From: Eukaryota sp. TZLM1-RC
Taxonomy: Eukaryota > Metamonada: BaSk clade
NCBI GenBank assembly: GCA_040285825.1
Contig: JAUPSS010000002.1
Location: 1,116,001 to 1,180,000 of the forward strand
Reading direction: 5' to 3'
Length of the DNA: 64,000 nucleotides
Shown: in pieces, positions 21,407 through 32,123 of the stretch
Position numbering within the stretch: position 1 is the first letter of the stretch
Layout: every line of letters begins with the position of its first letter
Position numbers and translations under genes: made by a program
Notes under the pieces: generated by a model
Told to the model about the DNA's origin: nothing
What the model saw: the letters and a program-made list of their open reading frames with translations, nothing else
Databases searched by the model: none

Positions 21407-21725
21407 GTTTTTTAAAGAGTTTAATTTTAATTTGTTTATATGTTTTATTACTTTCAGAATTGCACTCAGATTGGACAAATCTGTTAATCTTTCTTTTGAA
21501 TAGAGAAGTTTAGTTAATTAAGATTAATTTATAAATATAAATAATATTCGATAAAGTTTATTGTCAGCTAGGAATCTGAGGTTTCTGACAATTTACCATT
21601 ATCTCCACAAACATGTGCTTTTGGTTCTGAATACTCCTAAAGCTATTCAATGGTGAAGAAGTTGGACAAAAAGAAGATAAAGTCACAGAAAAAATACTTT
21701 TGGCATTTGTTTTTATTGTCACATC
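21407..21725. other. Convergent 3' intergenic gap
   Basis: Separates the 3' ends of the RRM gene and the minus-strand coiled-coil gene. AT-rich; no feature beyond expected 3' UTR and polyadenylation sequence. Confidence 0.5.
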
Positions 21726-23720
21726 TCAATTTAAATTTTCATAAATATTCAACAATTCTGGGGGCAAATCACCTACTTCATCCTCCCAAGCACCATTTAA
21801 TATTGCAAACTTGGTATTCTCTATTTGCTGGTTGACTGAATCGGCACCATCAAAATCATCATTTTCCACAAATATTTGCAATTGACTTTCCAATTCATCT
21901 AGACTTTCTAATAAAGATTTTAAAGAAGCAGATTCTTGAACAACAGAAAAGAATTCCTTCAAAACAGCGGTTATTTGAATAAAGTGATTAAATGAATCAA
22001 ATTCTTCTACAATAAATATAGTTTCCAAGCATTTTGAAAACAATTGATTTCGTACCAAAGAAAAAGCTGAATTGCTATTAATTTCAAGATTTAAGTTTTT
22101 CAAAGAACAATCAACTTCAGTCAAATCATTCCTGAGCCTTTCCAAATCAGAAATTAATTGGTCTCGTGATTGATTCAAATTTTGAAGCTCCTGACTCACA
22201 ACTTTAGCTTCCTTAAATTTTCGCTCCTTTACAAATGAGCTCTTTTGTGTCTGTAATGCTTCAATATTTGAACTGACAGCTGTCAACTTGCAGCTCTGTG
22301 ACGAAATAACCTCGATTAGACCATTTTTCTTATTTTCAAGCATCATAATTTCATTTTTTAAAGCAAAGTGCTCGCTTCCAAGACTCTTGAACCTATCAAC
22401 CAAACTTACCAAGTCCTTACAATTATAAAGTAAGCTGTCAGGAATCACCATGTAGGAGTCATTAAGATCTCGAAGGGTTTCCAAGAACTCAAAATCAATT
22501 GTTTCCAAAATTGAAGGATTATTGGTCTGAAAAGCAGTGGAAATTAAACAAAACAGAGCATAAACACTGGCGATACATGTCTGTGAAAGATTTGAATTCA
22601 AAATAGCATGTTTTTCCGCCAAAAAGTTGTTCAATTTCTTAATCTCAGACTCTATTAATTGCTTTTTTTCCTCACAATGTTTAGCATTTTCCTCTAATTC
22701 AAGCTTTGGAGCCTTTAACAAAGATAATTCAGATTTTACACATTCAATATCATTAGAAACTTCATCAATTGAGGAATTAATTTGGTGTAATTCAGAACAA
22801 AAGGGTTGTTTAGCCAAATCTAAATTACTAAGAGCATTTATCTTCTCCATTTCTGCAATTTTCAATCCTTTTTTGGCTAATTCTACCTGCTTTTCCAACC
22901 AGTCAACCACAGACTGGGAAACTTTTACTTTTCTCTGACATAATTCATAGTACATCCGTTCATCAACAACAGCCTTGTCCATTCTTTCCTCTATACTACC
23001 CAGCTCTTGGTTAAGCTCAGCCTTGCTCTGGTTTAGTAAATGAATCCTTTCTTCTAGTTCAACTTCACCATCAAATGATAGTTGACTGGCTTTGAGGGTC
23101 AATTCTTCTGATTGATTGCCTAATTCGCTTACCTGTGAATGGAAACCTTCAATATACTCCTGAACCTGACCTCCTTCAGCATCCAAGGCCATAAAATCAG
23201 ACTCTAGCTCAAGCAAATCACCAGAATAGTCGTCCAATAACCCACATAATGAATCAACATTGGGAGGATTGCTAATTAAAGCTTGGTACAATGCAGAGGT
23301 GTCTACTGACTTTGCTGGGGGAAGAATTCGAGGGAGTTCAGTAGATGTAAGGGTAGGTTCAGTTGAAAGTTGAGTGTTAGCGATACTAAATGAGGATTCT
23401 TCATGAGCATCAGAATCAACAAAATCAAAGCTTGAAGGTTCGCCATCATTAATGAATGAGAAGGACGGTTCTGGAGAACCACTGCTCTTTTCACTGTGTT
23501 CATAATCAATGCTATCTTCTTGTTGGAAGTCAAGTTCTAATGACTCATTGGCTGCAACTTCATCAACTACAAAGCCGAAGCCATGTGTGGTTGGTTCTTT
23601 AGTGAAGTCATTATCATCATTAACAAAAGAGAAGCCTCCTTCATCATTGTCTGAAGTAAGGTTGGTGTCAGATATTGTTTCTGCAGGTTCTGATAGTTCA
23701 AGTCCAGAGAAGAGAGACAT
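21726..23720 (-). CDS. Coiled-coil protein with UVR-like motifs, function unknown
   Basis: 664 residues from ATG at 23720 to TGA. An acidic N-terminus carries repeated short phrases (GGFSFVND, PSFSFINDG, SSFDFVDS, SSFSIAN) resembling docking motifs. From about 170 on it is mostly coiled coil (QSKAELNQELGSIEERMDKA; KLELEENAKHCEEKKQL). Two UVR-like helical hairpins appear: KERKFKEAKVVSQELQNL and ENDDFDGADSVNQQIENTKF, the same kind of motif seen in CEP104. That suggests a cytoskeletal or trafficking scaffold. I do not recognise an orthologue. Confidence 0.7.
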   Translation of the reverse strand: MSLFSGLELSEPAETISDTNLTSDNDEGGFSFVNDDNDFTKEPTTHGFGFVVDEVAANESLELDFQQEDSIDYEHSEKSSGSPEPSFSFINDGEPSSFDFVDSDAHEESSFSIANTQLSTEPTLTSTELPRILPPAKSVDTSALYQALISNPPNVDSLCGLLDDYSGDLLELESDFMALDAEGGQVQEYIEGFHSQVSELGNQSEELTLKASQLSFDGEVELEERIHLLNQSKAELNQELGSIEERMDKAVVDERMYYELCQRKVKVSQSVVDWLEKQVELAKKGLKIAEMEKINALSNLDLAKQPFCSELHQINSSIDEVSNDIECVKSELSLLKAPKLELEENAKHCEEKKQLIESEIKKLNNFLAEKHAILNSNLSQTCIASVYALFCLISTAFQTNNPSILETIDFEFLETLRDLNDSYMVIPDSLLYNCKDLVSLVDRFKSLGSEHFALKNEIMMLENKKNGLIEVISSQSCKLTAVSSNIEALQTQKSSFVKERKFKEAKVVSQELQNLNQSRDQLISDLERLRNDLTEVDCSLKNLNLEINSNSAFSLVRNQLFSKCLETIFIVEEFDSFNHFIQITAVLKEFFSVVQESASLKSLLESLDELESQLQIFVENDDFDGADSVNQQIENTKFAILNGAWEDEVGDLPPELLNIYENLN

Positions 23721-23913
23721 TTGGTGTCTGTGAAATTCACTCCTGTTTTCAACTTTCTCAATGTCTACTCACAGGCTGTAAAAGACATGTAGCGTCATTT
23801 GACAAAGACAATCATGATCTTTATCAATGGGCTACCTCACTTAAATACACCTACTGCTTTCACAGAACAAAGCCTCGCGACTTGATGTATCTAAGTGGAT
23901 CTACCAAATTCTA

Positions 23914-25790
23914 CTAAGGCATTTGTAGATCGGTCTCAAAAGTTATTTTTTCTGTATGCCTCAGCAGAGCTTCTGGGCAAATGTATCTTTCCACCGACAA
24001 TTCCGCTTTCTTCTTAATTTGAATATTTTTTGTAGCGGAAATATCTCTGCCATATACTATTTGACACTCGTCCTTTTGATAACACAACCATTTTCCATTT
24101 TCTGAAAGCCCTTGCTGATCCATATCGATTGACTTTTCGGTAATGAGAAGCTAAATTAGCAGAACTTACAGCAAGATAGAGTTTTCAGGATGTCCAGCCA
24201 GCCTTTGAGATTTCTTGAGACTCTCTCTCTGAACCGTCTCTCTTTTCGTCTGCGGTTATCAAATTTAATTATTTTCCATTTCTGGCGATTACTTTCCAAA
24301 TACACTTTCCTCCTGACCAAATTCCAATGGTTCAAATATTGGTTGGGAGAGTGTTTACTGGGTGAAGGTTTTGTCATGTATCTTCTGCCAGTTGGACAAG
24401 GGATAACTCCACATTGATAATCATTTAAGAAGTAACCACATAATCTTGATTGGCCCAGATCAACGCCAATAAGGGGCCTTTCAGGTAAAATTTCGACTGG
24501 ATGTCTACATCTTCGACGGGGCATTTTTTAGTGCCCTTCAACTGTGTTTCTCTTGTTTTGTTGGCATCAGGGCAACTTTTTATTTCCTTTTTTAATCTTC
24601 GTTTCTTTTTCGGTGATTCATCCAGCTCATCTGTGTTTTCTGAGTCATTGTTTTTACCTTCAAAGGTCAAAAGCAGTTCATTACCAATAGTTTTCAATAA
24701 AAAATTTTTAAACCTATTTTTCAAACTTTTTCTGTTGATATTAAATTTTAGGTAAGGACATGTATTTTTGATGAACTTTGTTTTGGAAGATGATCCTTCA
24801 ATAAGTGGAAATTTTTTCACAGAGTGGAAAGCATGTGAAGGTACCTCAATAAATTTAGAACCTTGATGAGAAGCTAAAGATAATATTGTAACTTTCTTCC
24901 AGCAATGCATATGAGAAAAAAACGAGTAAGTATTGTGAAATTTTAATATCAAAGAGAAAAGCTTACCAATTTCCTTTGATGAAACGGTGATTTTATCATG
25001 TGAAGACAGTAGAGAAGCAGTGGCAGGAAATCTTTGAAGTAGACTCAAGATAAACTTATATGCATTTAATAAAAAAAATCTGTTTCTTGAATTATTCAAA
25101 TTGAAATTGATGTAGTGTTCGAGAACAGAATCAACAATTACTTCTTCGGATTGCTCATTTTCTGTTCTTACACTAGCTTCTAAAGGTGCCCAGGGTTCAT
25201 CTGGTATAAGAGAGAGAAGATAATTGGTGAAGAGATTCGTTTTATCCAGGCCTCTGCGATGAGCACGAATGTAGTATTTTGTCCAGGATTGAGAAATTTT
25301 AGGTAAACTTGTCTCAACGTTAGAAGCCAATTGACGAGCCGGACAAGTAAGGTAAGGAGATAGCCCTTTTCGATAGGTAAAATTACATCTGTGGGACTGC
25401 AGCCAAGCATTGAAGAAAATATTAAATGAATTTTATAAGGAATTAGAGAATTTTCCCATGAAGAAACAAGAGACCTATCTTGTGGGCATTCAGAAATCCA
25501 CTGTGAAAGATATGCAGTAATTGGCGTTGTCCTTTGCATGTGGTTGGCTTTGGAAAAGAACCAGTGGTGATGACGGTCATAAAAAGATACCATACATCTT
25601 GTTCCACTAAAGCTCTAGATGCTAACGGAAAATTTAGAAGAAAAGATTGCGGCAATAAAGAAGCTTCATGACAATTCTCGTTGACCAAAAGAAGGTCAGT
25701 CCGAATTTGTTGCACTGCTACAGGGGTCAGTAGCGAGTTAAGTGCACAAGACCGAGTGAATACACTTGACACAGAGGGGGTGTCTGACAT
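23914..25790 (-). pseudogene. Decayed Fanzor (eukaryotic TnpB-like RNA-guided nuclease)
   Basis: Frames at 25790-25443, 25593-25180, 25330-24425, 24524-24156 and 24123-23914 read as one broken gene. ATG at 25790 starts the N-terminal helical part (RSCALNSLLTP). RuvC-I is clear: PLIGVDLGQSRLCGYFL, catalytic Asp codon 24459-24461, after a basic stretch ESPKKKRRLKKEIKSC. The C-terminus shows the TnpB end pattern, WLCYQKDEC then YGRDISATKNI (RuvC-III Asp at 24043-24045). The region that should hold RuvC-II and the first zinc-ribbon cysteines is absent, and several frame changes occur, one at an A-run near 24520. It is therefore dead. The family call rests on motif order and spacing. Confidence 0.72.
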
Positions 25791-25885
25791 GTAGTGAAAA
25801 TAAAGAGCTCATCTTTCAAATTTTATATTTGTCACCCCATTTTCGACTTCTGGTTGTCTGTTCTGGGAGGTCTTTAACCCTCAAC

Positions 25886-26383
25886 TTGGTTTTGGGAGGT
25901 TTTCGCTATTCCCACACTTTCCCCTCACTTCATAAACTAGGTTCTTATTTCCCTCACTTACCTTCTTTTCTGAGCTTTAGGACTCCCCCTGTACTCTTTT
26001 TACTGGTTTTTCTACTCATTTTTGATTCATTTTTACCTTATACCTATTCAAACTGAAGATACAAAGAAGAAAGTCTCAGATAATACTGCTCCTCCTCGTG
26101 AATGAGCCTATATTGATAGTCTTTCATTAGAAGAAGCAAAATGGGATGTTCAAGCTGGTTGTCTCGATGCATCAGAACCCCAGCTACTTTTGGATGAAAT
26201 TCCAGAGTTTTATTTAAGGGCCACGACCTTCGATAAACAAACCCAAAACCCTAAGGAATTTTTCGAGTGTCCTGTCTATTCAACATCCATTGGGGGTCCT
26301 ACTTTTGTTTGGTTGTTTACCTTCGTACCAGAGCTCCAGTTTCTAAGTGGAGGCTTGCAGGAACAGCATTGTTATTGAGTTAG
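25886..26383 (+). pseudogene. Dynein heavy chain C-terminal pseudogene
   Basis: Three pieces match the end of axonemal/cytoplasmic dynein heavy chains in order: TFPSLHKLGSYFPHLPSFLS (family YPSLKPLgSYi-DL), then IDSLSLEEAKWDVQAGCLD with SEPQLL and FFECPVYSTSIGG (family GL-LEGA-WD ... CPVY-TS-R-G), then APVSKWRLAGTALLLS before TAG at 26381. Defects: a large deletion between the first two pieces, TGA at 26103-26105, and a one-base shift at the G5 run 26292-26296. It points to an intact paralogue elsewhere in the genome. Confidence 0.75.
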
Positions 26384-26867
26384 TTTTTTGTATTATTATT
26401 TTAGAAGAATTAATTGCATATTAAATAAATCAATGGTTTATTTCCTAGTGTTCAAATGGATTCAAAGAATGAGCAAAGACATCTTTGTTAGCTTCCTGAT
26501 AAGGAATCAACATTAGTGATGGAGTCGCATCAGCAGTCTTTGTTGTTTTTGTGTTACTGTAATAATACCCAATATCCGAACAATACCCAGCAGGTGCTTG
26601 TAATGCCCTTAGTATTTCCATTTCCAATGTGAATCATTTGTATTGACCTAAATGTAAGGCTGGTTTTGGTTTTTCTGTTCTTGCCCTATTGAAATTTCCT
26701 TAAAGAACATCAACTTCAGAAATAACACATTTTGCAAAATTCTTTTAACAAGTCTTTTAACAAGTCCGATGAGACCATTTTATCAAACTAGGCCGAATCG
26801 TTGACTAATCTGAAGTAAAAACTAAAATTCAAACCTAAACCTAAAATTCATCCACAGAATCAAATTC
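26384..26867. other. Intergenic, nothing recognised
   Basis: Short frames on both strands without family motifs. AT-rich, with a short duplicated word (TTTTAACAAGTC) near 26740. Confidence 0.45.
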
Positions 26868-27138
26868 ATTACTTCCTGCCAATCTGAGGTGATTAGATCA
26901 CTCCAAACATTGTACATCATTCTCCTACCATAACGGGGCCGGCTTAATGCCCCCAAAAATCGTAACATTACAGGACCTTGCTTAGCCTTTTTATTAACCT
27001 TCTATGTTTTCATTAAATACAGCACTAAAACCAACAGACGAAAGTACCTTCCACACAAAAAACACAGAATTTTGTGTTTCACTATTGCACGACTTGACTC
27101 AGAATTGCTGGATGGATTAAAGCATCTGAAAATGAAAA
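26868..27138. repeat. Permuted inverted copy of the kinesin 5' flank
   Basis: 26868-26983 copies 2236-2351 (reverse complement), including ATGCCCCCAAAA and about 11 kinesin codons before a premature TAG. 26999-27138 copies 2373-2512. In the kinesin gene the second block lies upstream of the first; here the order is reversed, so this is a rearranged, non-coding copy. Confidence 0.8.
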
Positions 27139-27855
27139 TATATTAAAATAATATAAATTTTTGGAAATTCCTGCTGTGAATATTACTTATCATGCATTCC
27201 TTATTCATTGGTAAAAAATCAACTAGAATTTCTCATGTGTGGATTTCATTCCGGAAGAAAAGCCCAGAAATATTGTTCACCCATTTTCAACTTACCTATG
27301 ACATTTACTTTATCAGATTTCATTTACATAGACGTTATCTCTACAAAGAAGGCTGCATCAGAAAATTCAAAATTACGTGCTCTCCATAGTCATTTGGTCC
27401 TTGCTGAAAGTCAAAGCGTAAAATGTTTACCCTTCTGAGAAAACTCAACAGTGTATTGTGATTCTGGGTGTATATGTTTTTCTTTGTCCTTCGCAATTCT
27501 CTTAAAATGTTCGATAAGCTTGGAACACATTCAATTGCCATTTGTTGGCGCCTCAAAGCTAATATAATATGATTAGAATATAAATCTACTTTTCCTCATT
27601 CATATTATCTCAGACTTTCTTTAATCATTTAGACTTACGTCAACACATTGACAGTCAATTTTGAATTTCGTTTCTCAAAACGTCTCTCAATTTTATCCAT
27701 TCCATATTTGACTTCTGATTTGAAAGAATTACAGAAGGAGCCTTCAATCAATCAAGACTTAATTTGAAAAGCTCATGATTAGATTGATTTTTATTCAGAA
27801 AAAGTTCCTGAAGATGCAGTAATGAAACACTACAGTTTTTCGTCATTTCTATTTA
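27139..27855. other. Intergenic with unassigned short ORFs
   Basis: A plus-strand frame at 27208-27438 (CGFHSGRKAQKYC, then DFIYIDVISTKKA) looks coding-like but starts at no clear ATG and matches nothing I know. The rest is featureless. Confidence 0.35.
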
Positions 27856-28149
27856 TTGAAAACGATATTTCATTTTGTTAGAAAACTGACTACTTTCACT
27901 ATTAATGTAACAGTGACTACTATCGATAAAATTAAAGAACTATTAAACGTTAATAAAGTTATTAAAACAATCAAAGAAATATATCCTAATTCCCAAGACA
28001 AGGAATTACAGACAGAAAATGCTTTTTTTGAACTACAGTTGCGGAAAAACTGGTTAACATTACTCTACGTCTTGTCAAGCACTAACAGTTTTAATGTCGA
28101 ATTGACAACCTTGGAATTAAGTTTCTGGTCTACAAATTGGATCCAATAA
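27823..28149 (+). pseudogene. Orphan repeated ORF, copy 1
   Basis: A plus frame without ATG, preceded by TGA, ends KNWLTLLYVLSSTNSFNVEL then TTLELSFW and NWIQ before TAA. The last 33 residues are paralogous to those of the frame ending at 28936. The N-terminal part is rich in Val/Thr/Ile. The family is unknown and the 5' part is missing, so it is probably a gene remnant. Confidence 0.45.
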
Positions 28150-28427
28150 TTTGTCTAATCTTGGCTTGAGGAAGAATTGTTTTTATTTTATTAATAGTAA
28201 ATTATTGACTTATTCGTTTTTATCTATTTAAGTCAGTAACATTTATTTACAAACAACATTAAAGAGGCCACAAATATGTAGAGTTTTGAACAACAAAGAA
28301 TTTTTAATGGCAAATAATAGTTATTAGAGATCAAACCACACTACTGAAGTTCAGCTAAACTTCGATTCTTATTACATAAAGAAAGTATAAAAAAAGCAAG
28401 TATGCGTTGCTTCAAGTAGAGCAAAAA

Positions 28428-28550
28428 CTAAGCAGACCTCAGTAAAAAATCCCCTCCTGTATATTTTACATCAACAACAAATGTGCTTCTTCCAGCAGTA
28501 CCATAAACTGGTATACCAATTGGTAATTCAGTGGTCTGTTGAGTGACTAC
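28428..28550 (-). other. Short unassigned coding-like fragment
   Basis: Minus-strand frame encoding about 40 residues (VVTQQTTELPIGIPVYGTAG, then STFVVDVKYTGGDFLLRSA) to TAG. Beta-rich composition; it lies between the two orphan repeats on the opposite strand. No family recognised. Confidence 0.3.
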
Positions 28551-28560
28551 CGTTCTCTAT

Positions 28561-28936
28561 ATGGACTACAGTTGCGGAGAAACTTTCTCAAGCCTTCAAT
28601 GGAATTGACGTCAATGACATTGATAATAATGTCGAAAGAAATACTTCAACAAAGAATGAAGTACAAATTATTAATTCAATAAAAAGAAACTGTTCCACAA
28701 TCACAATTACTCATGACAGTAGAGGCTTTTTCTCCGAAAATGATATGATTATTAATAATAAATACTATGTAGAAATAAGGTCTGGAGTATTCACTTCAAT
28801 GTCTGGCCATTCTCCCTACAAAATAAATGTTGCGAACTGGCTAACATTATTCTACGCCTTAACAAGCACTAACAATTTTAGTGTGGAATTGACAACCGTG
28901 GAATTGAGTCTCTGGTTGAGACAGTGGATCCAATAG
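28561..28936 (+). pseudogene. Orphan repeated ORF, copy 2
   Basis: A 125-codon frame without an ATG at its start. It is Asn/Thr/Ser-rich (GIDVNDIDNNVERNTSTKNE; DSRGFFSENDMIINNKYYVE) and ends NWLTLFYALTSTNNFSVELT, then TVELSLW and RQWIQ before TAG. It shares its end with copy 1 at 27.8-28.15 kb. Possibly a fragment of a secreted or structural protein family; function unknown. Confidence 0.45.
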
Positions 28937-29538
28937 TCTAGCCTTGGCTTGAGATTTGGATAGTTCAGACTTTGTTTCCTCAAGTTGAGATTCAGTCAGT
29001 GTAGCATTAAGTGGTACTGCTGTGTGAGACACTGTGCGGCTTCAATAGCTTGTTGGGACTCTTCTTTACTTGCTTTATGATGAGATTGGAGACGGGAGAG
29101 GGTGCGTTCGCAAGCAGCATAATTTTGATAAAAGTGATATTGCTCGGAGCGCAATAGAGCATTCTCATCAGAAAAAGTTTGTGTGGAAAAATGGAGCACA
29201 TCAAAAATGAGAGCAACAATGTTTGGCTGTAATTGTGCCAATTATTGGCAAGACAATTTGAGATGGTGGCATATATGGTTGAGAAATATGGGGTAAGTAG
29301 CAGCAAAAAAGAAGTGACGAAATGAAATTCAAATGCGAATAAGAGAAATGGTAACCACACAACCAAACTCCATTCACCAACTTTTGCATCATGTAGTTCT
29401 TTTTTGAAGAAAGGAGAACATTCAAAATGTAACCTTGAGCGATATGTATTATCAATAAACATTTCAAACTAACTTTACTTTGAATTGACAGCTATAAGTC
29501 TGGTTGATTTCACCAGATTTTCAAATTAAGGAAATCAA
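28937..29538. other. Gap with a minus-strand helical ORF fragment
   Basis: 28996-29241 (minus) encodes a helical, Gln/Ala-rich stretch (EQYHFYQNYAACERTLSRLQ, then KASKEESQQAIEAAQCL) with coding character but no ATG and a stop just upstream. A frameshifted extension may run to 29467. Not identified. Confidence 0.35.
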
Positions 29539-30110
29539 TTGTTAATCATTTCTCACTGTTTCCCTTCTTTGTTGACTGTCATGAATAACGCTCTACAAAC
29601 CACAACTGTCGGAGCGTCTGGTAACCAGTTCTTTGGCTCAGAGCCACGAGAAGCTATGGAACGCCAGTCCCAAGTTCTCCCAGTATTGAAGGCTCATGCT
29701 ACTCACCTAGCACGACTCTTTGTGCTCCAATACCCAGAATACTCTATGTGGCTTACTCAAGGCCAGTTCTGGAGCCTCTGTTTCGACTTTGTTTGTGAAA
29801 GAGAATCCAAACAAAGGAGGCAATTTGAAAAACATGCTCTGGTTTTTCAAGCACTGCAACATCTCGTTCAGTAATTCTGGTCTTGGCACCCACTGAATGA
29901 AATTACGTCAGCCGATGGTGGTAAATTCAGATACCATTCCAGTATGCATGGCAGTCGAAGGATTCAACTGAGGAAAGTCTTTTGCCAGCTGTTGGCTGAC
30001 GGCCCTGTCGTTTGGAAAAATAACTTTTCAAGAGCTGTGTCATGTGTCTCAATTAGTCCTAAAAAGTACGCCGAGTGTGTACTTCAAGATTTTCAGCAAT
30101 GCACGAGCAT
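29539..30110 (+). pseudogene. Possible fourth Fanzor-family remnant (N-terminal part)
   Basis: The frame starting at the ATG near 29581 contains LARLFVLQYPEYSMWLTQGQ and FWSLCFDFVCE. This parallels LAKIFAVRFPEDSRFLTQPQ and LWIQFLDLVAV in the better Fanzor-like remnant at 52.1 kb. It continues past TAA at 29872 in the same frame (LADGPVVWKNNFSRAV) and then decays. It lacks catalytic motifs, so the family rests only on similarity to the 52-kb remnant. Confidence 0.4.
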
Positions 30111-30613
30111 ATTTTGACTCATTGGCTAAATATGACAGCAAATGCCTATATTGGTGGGGGTCGAAATATGTTGGAAACCTCAATCAGAAATGAACGATGT
30201 ACCATTAATATGGAAACTGCCGGCCAAATTTTTCAGTCAGGACTGAATAATTTATCTTTCGTAGAAGAAAACTGCCCTGAGGTTATGAAAAGGCACTCTC
30301 TCTCGCCTTTATCCCGTTGCTCTCCATGCTTCTGTAGTTTGGATACAAAGTCGAGTTTTATTTTACAAAGCTAAATGAAACCAAAGAGCTGCTGAAAAAA
30401 CCCTTATCGGTTTTTAATATATATAAATTTATCAACTACCATTTTTTCGAATGGTGATTCTTTGTGGTTCATGTTCACCCAGAAATCGAAAAAAACTTGT
30501 AGTGGCCCGACTAAAGCGGAACTTAAGTCGAGACGTGTCTCTGGAAATTATGATTTTCATAACTCTGAAACGAAAAGAAAATATAATGTACATAGAAAAG
30601 CTAATCCACATCA

Positions 30614-31760
30614 AAGACCACGGTTACCAGTGGAAGAACAGCCCAATTATCGACATCCTGATGAAAATTTGTTTTTTGTTAGCCATTTGTGGTAGACTAT
30701 TGGTTCTTTCCGAAATTCTGCACACTTATATGAGGGTTCAGGCCTGCTGCTAAACCCAAAAGAACGAAAATCAAATCACCCTCCCCCTCTCACTCATGTA
30801 ACTCATAATGCTTATTCCGCTCAGAGCTTCCAAGAATATCTGATTGAAATAGGTTTACATTATGTTTCAGAATCTGAGGAATGTCTAAATATTCTTCAAC
30901 TATGTGTGGAAACCTGCAGCGTGGTGCAAGAAAAAAAATTAGAAGAGATAAGTTTGATTTTTTCATACGAAGACAAAAGAGACTAACTGGTCTTATTAAC
31001 AAAACTAAACGCTCATCAATTAAAGCTACCAATTTTACATATTATGACCGACAAACTTCTTCTTGAAAATCATGATTGTCTTCAACATCACTTCACTTAA
31101 TACCCCATCAAAATTGACTGCATACTAAGAGACTATAGATTAGAGATCAACAGCCAGTGGAAGAACAGCCCTATTATCGAGATCCTGATGAAAATTTGCT
31201 TTTTTAGCCATTGATCCCAACCACAGCAATCTTTGTAATTAGACTACTGGTTCTTTCCGAAATTCTGCACATGTATTTGAAAGTTCTGGCTTGCTACTAA
31301 ACCCAAAAGAACGAAAATAAAATCACCCTCCTCTTCTCACTCAAGCAAATCCTTATACTTATTCTGCTCAGAGCTTCCAAGAATATCTGATTGAAATAGG
31401 TTTACATTATGTTTCTGAATCTGAGGAATGTCTAAATATTCTTCAATTATGTGTAGAAACCTGCTTGGTGCAAAAAAAAACTTAGAAGAGATAAGTTTGA
31501 TTTTTTCATACGAAGACAAAAGAGACTAACTGGTCTTATTAAAAAAACTAAACGCTCATCAATTAGAGCTACCAATTTTACATATCATGACCGACAAACT
31601 TCTTCTTGAAAATCATGATTGTCTTCAACATCACTTCACTTAATACCCCATCAAAATTGACTGCATACTAAGAGACTATAGATTAGAGATCAACAGCCAG
31701 TGGAAAAACAGCCCTATTATCGAGATCCTGATGAAAATTTGCTTTTTTAGCCATTGATCA
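30614..31760 (+). repeat. Degenerate tandem repeat, unit about 527-543 bp
   Basis: The phrase CCAGTGGAAGAACAGCCC starts at 30627 and 31154, and a near-copy at 31697, giving spacings of 527 and 543 bp. The first two units match along their length; the third is cut after ~65 bp. Each unit encodes pieces in alternating frames (VEEQP-x-YR-x-PDENL; AQSFQEYLIEIGLHYVSESE), so it descends from a coding sequence now broken by stops. Not a minisatellite. Confidence 0.75.
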
Positions 31761-31995
31761 TTGACTTCAAAAAATGGTGCAAGAAAAAACAATGAAAAGA
31801 TTTGATATTTTTTTATGGCGTTCACGGATTCAATTTGCCATTATTAATAGATTACCACGGTTTTTCAATCGAATAAGAGAAGCTTTAGCTAGACAGCAAG
31901 CAGATCAAGATTTTGTAGATGAAATCTTGGTTCAAAGATAGTCGTCCCATTGGTATTGAGTTAATTGAATTAAGTGTGCAAATTCAATAAATGTT
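31761..31995 (+). mobile_element. Non-LTR family A 3'-end fragment
   Basis: Encodes the family A C-terminus (MKRFDIFLWRSRIQFAIINR, then RFFNRIREALARQQADQDFV) plus the 3' UTR, ending GTGCAAATTCAATAAA. It is fused to the tandem repeat upstream. Short 3' fragments are typical of 5'-truncated insertions. Confidence 0.75.
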
Positions 31996-32123
31996 TAAAA
32001 ATTCAAAAAGAGAGCAGGGAAAGAATTGAACTTTAATTTCTGGTACAATAAAATTGTTTTCTGTTCAAACTCAAAAGATTTGATGATGTTGATACGTGTA
32101 TAGAGGATATTTAGTTCTAGTTT

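Noticed and set aside
30614-31760. CRISPR-like or satellite array
   Set aside because: The units are >500 bp, only two are complete, and they contain decayed coding sequence.
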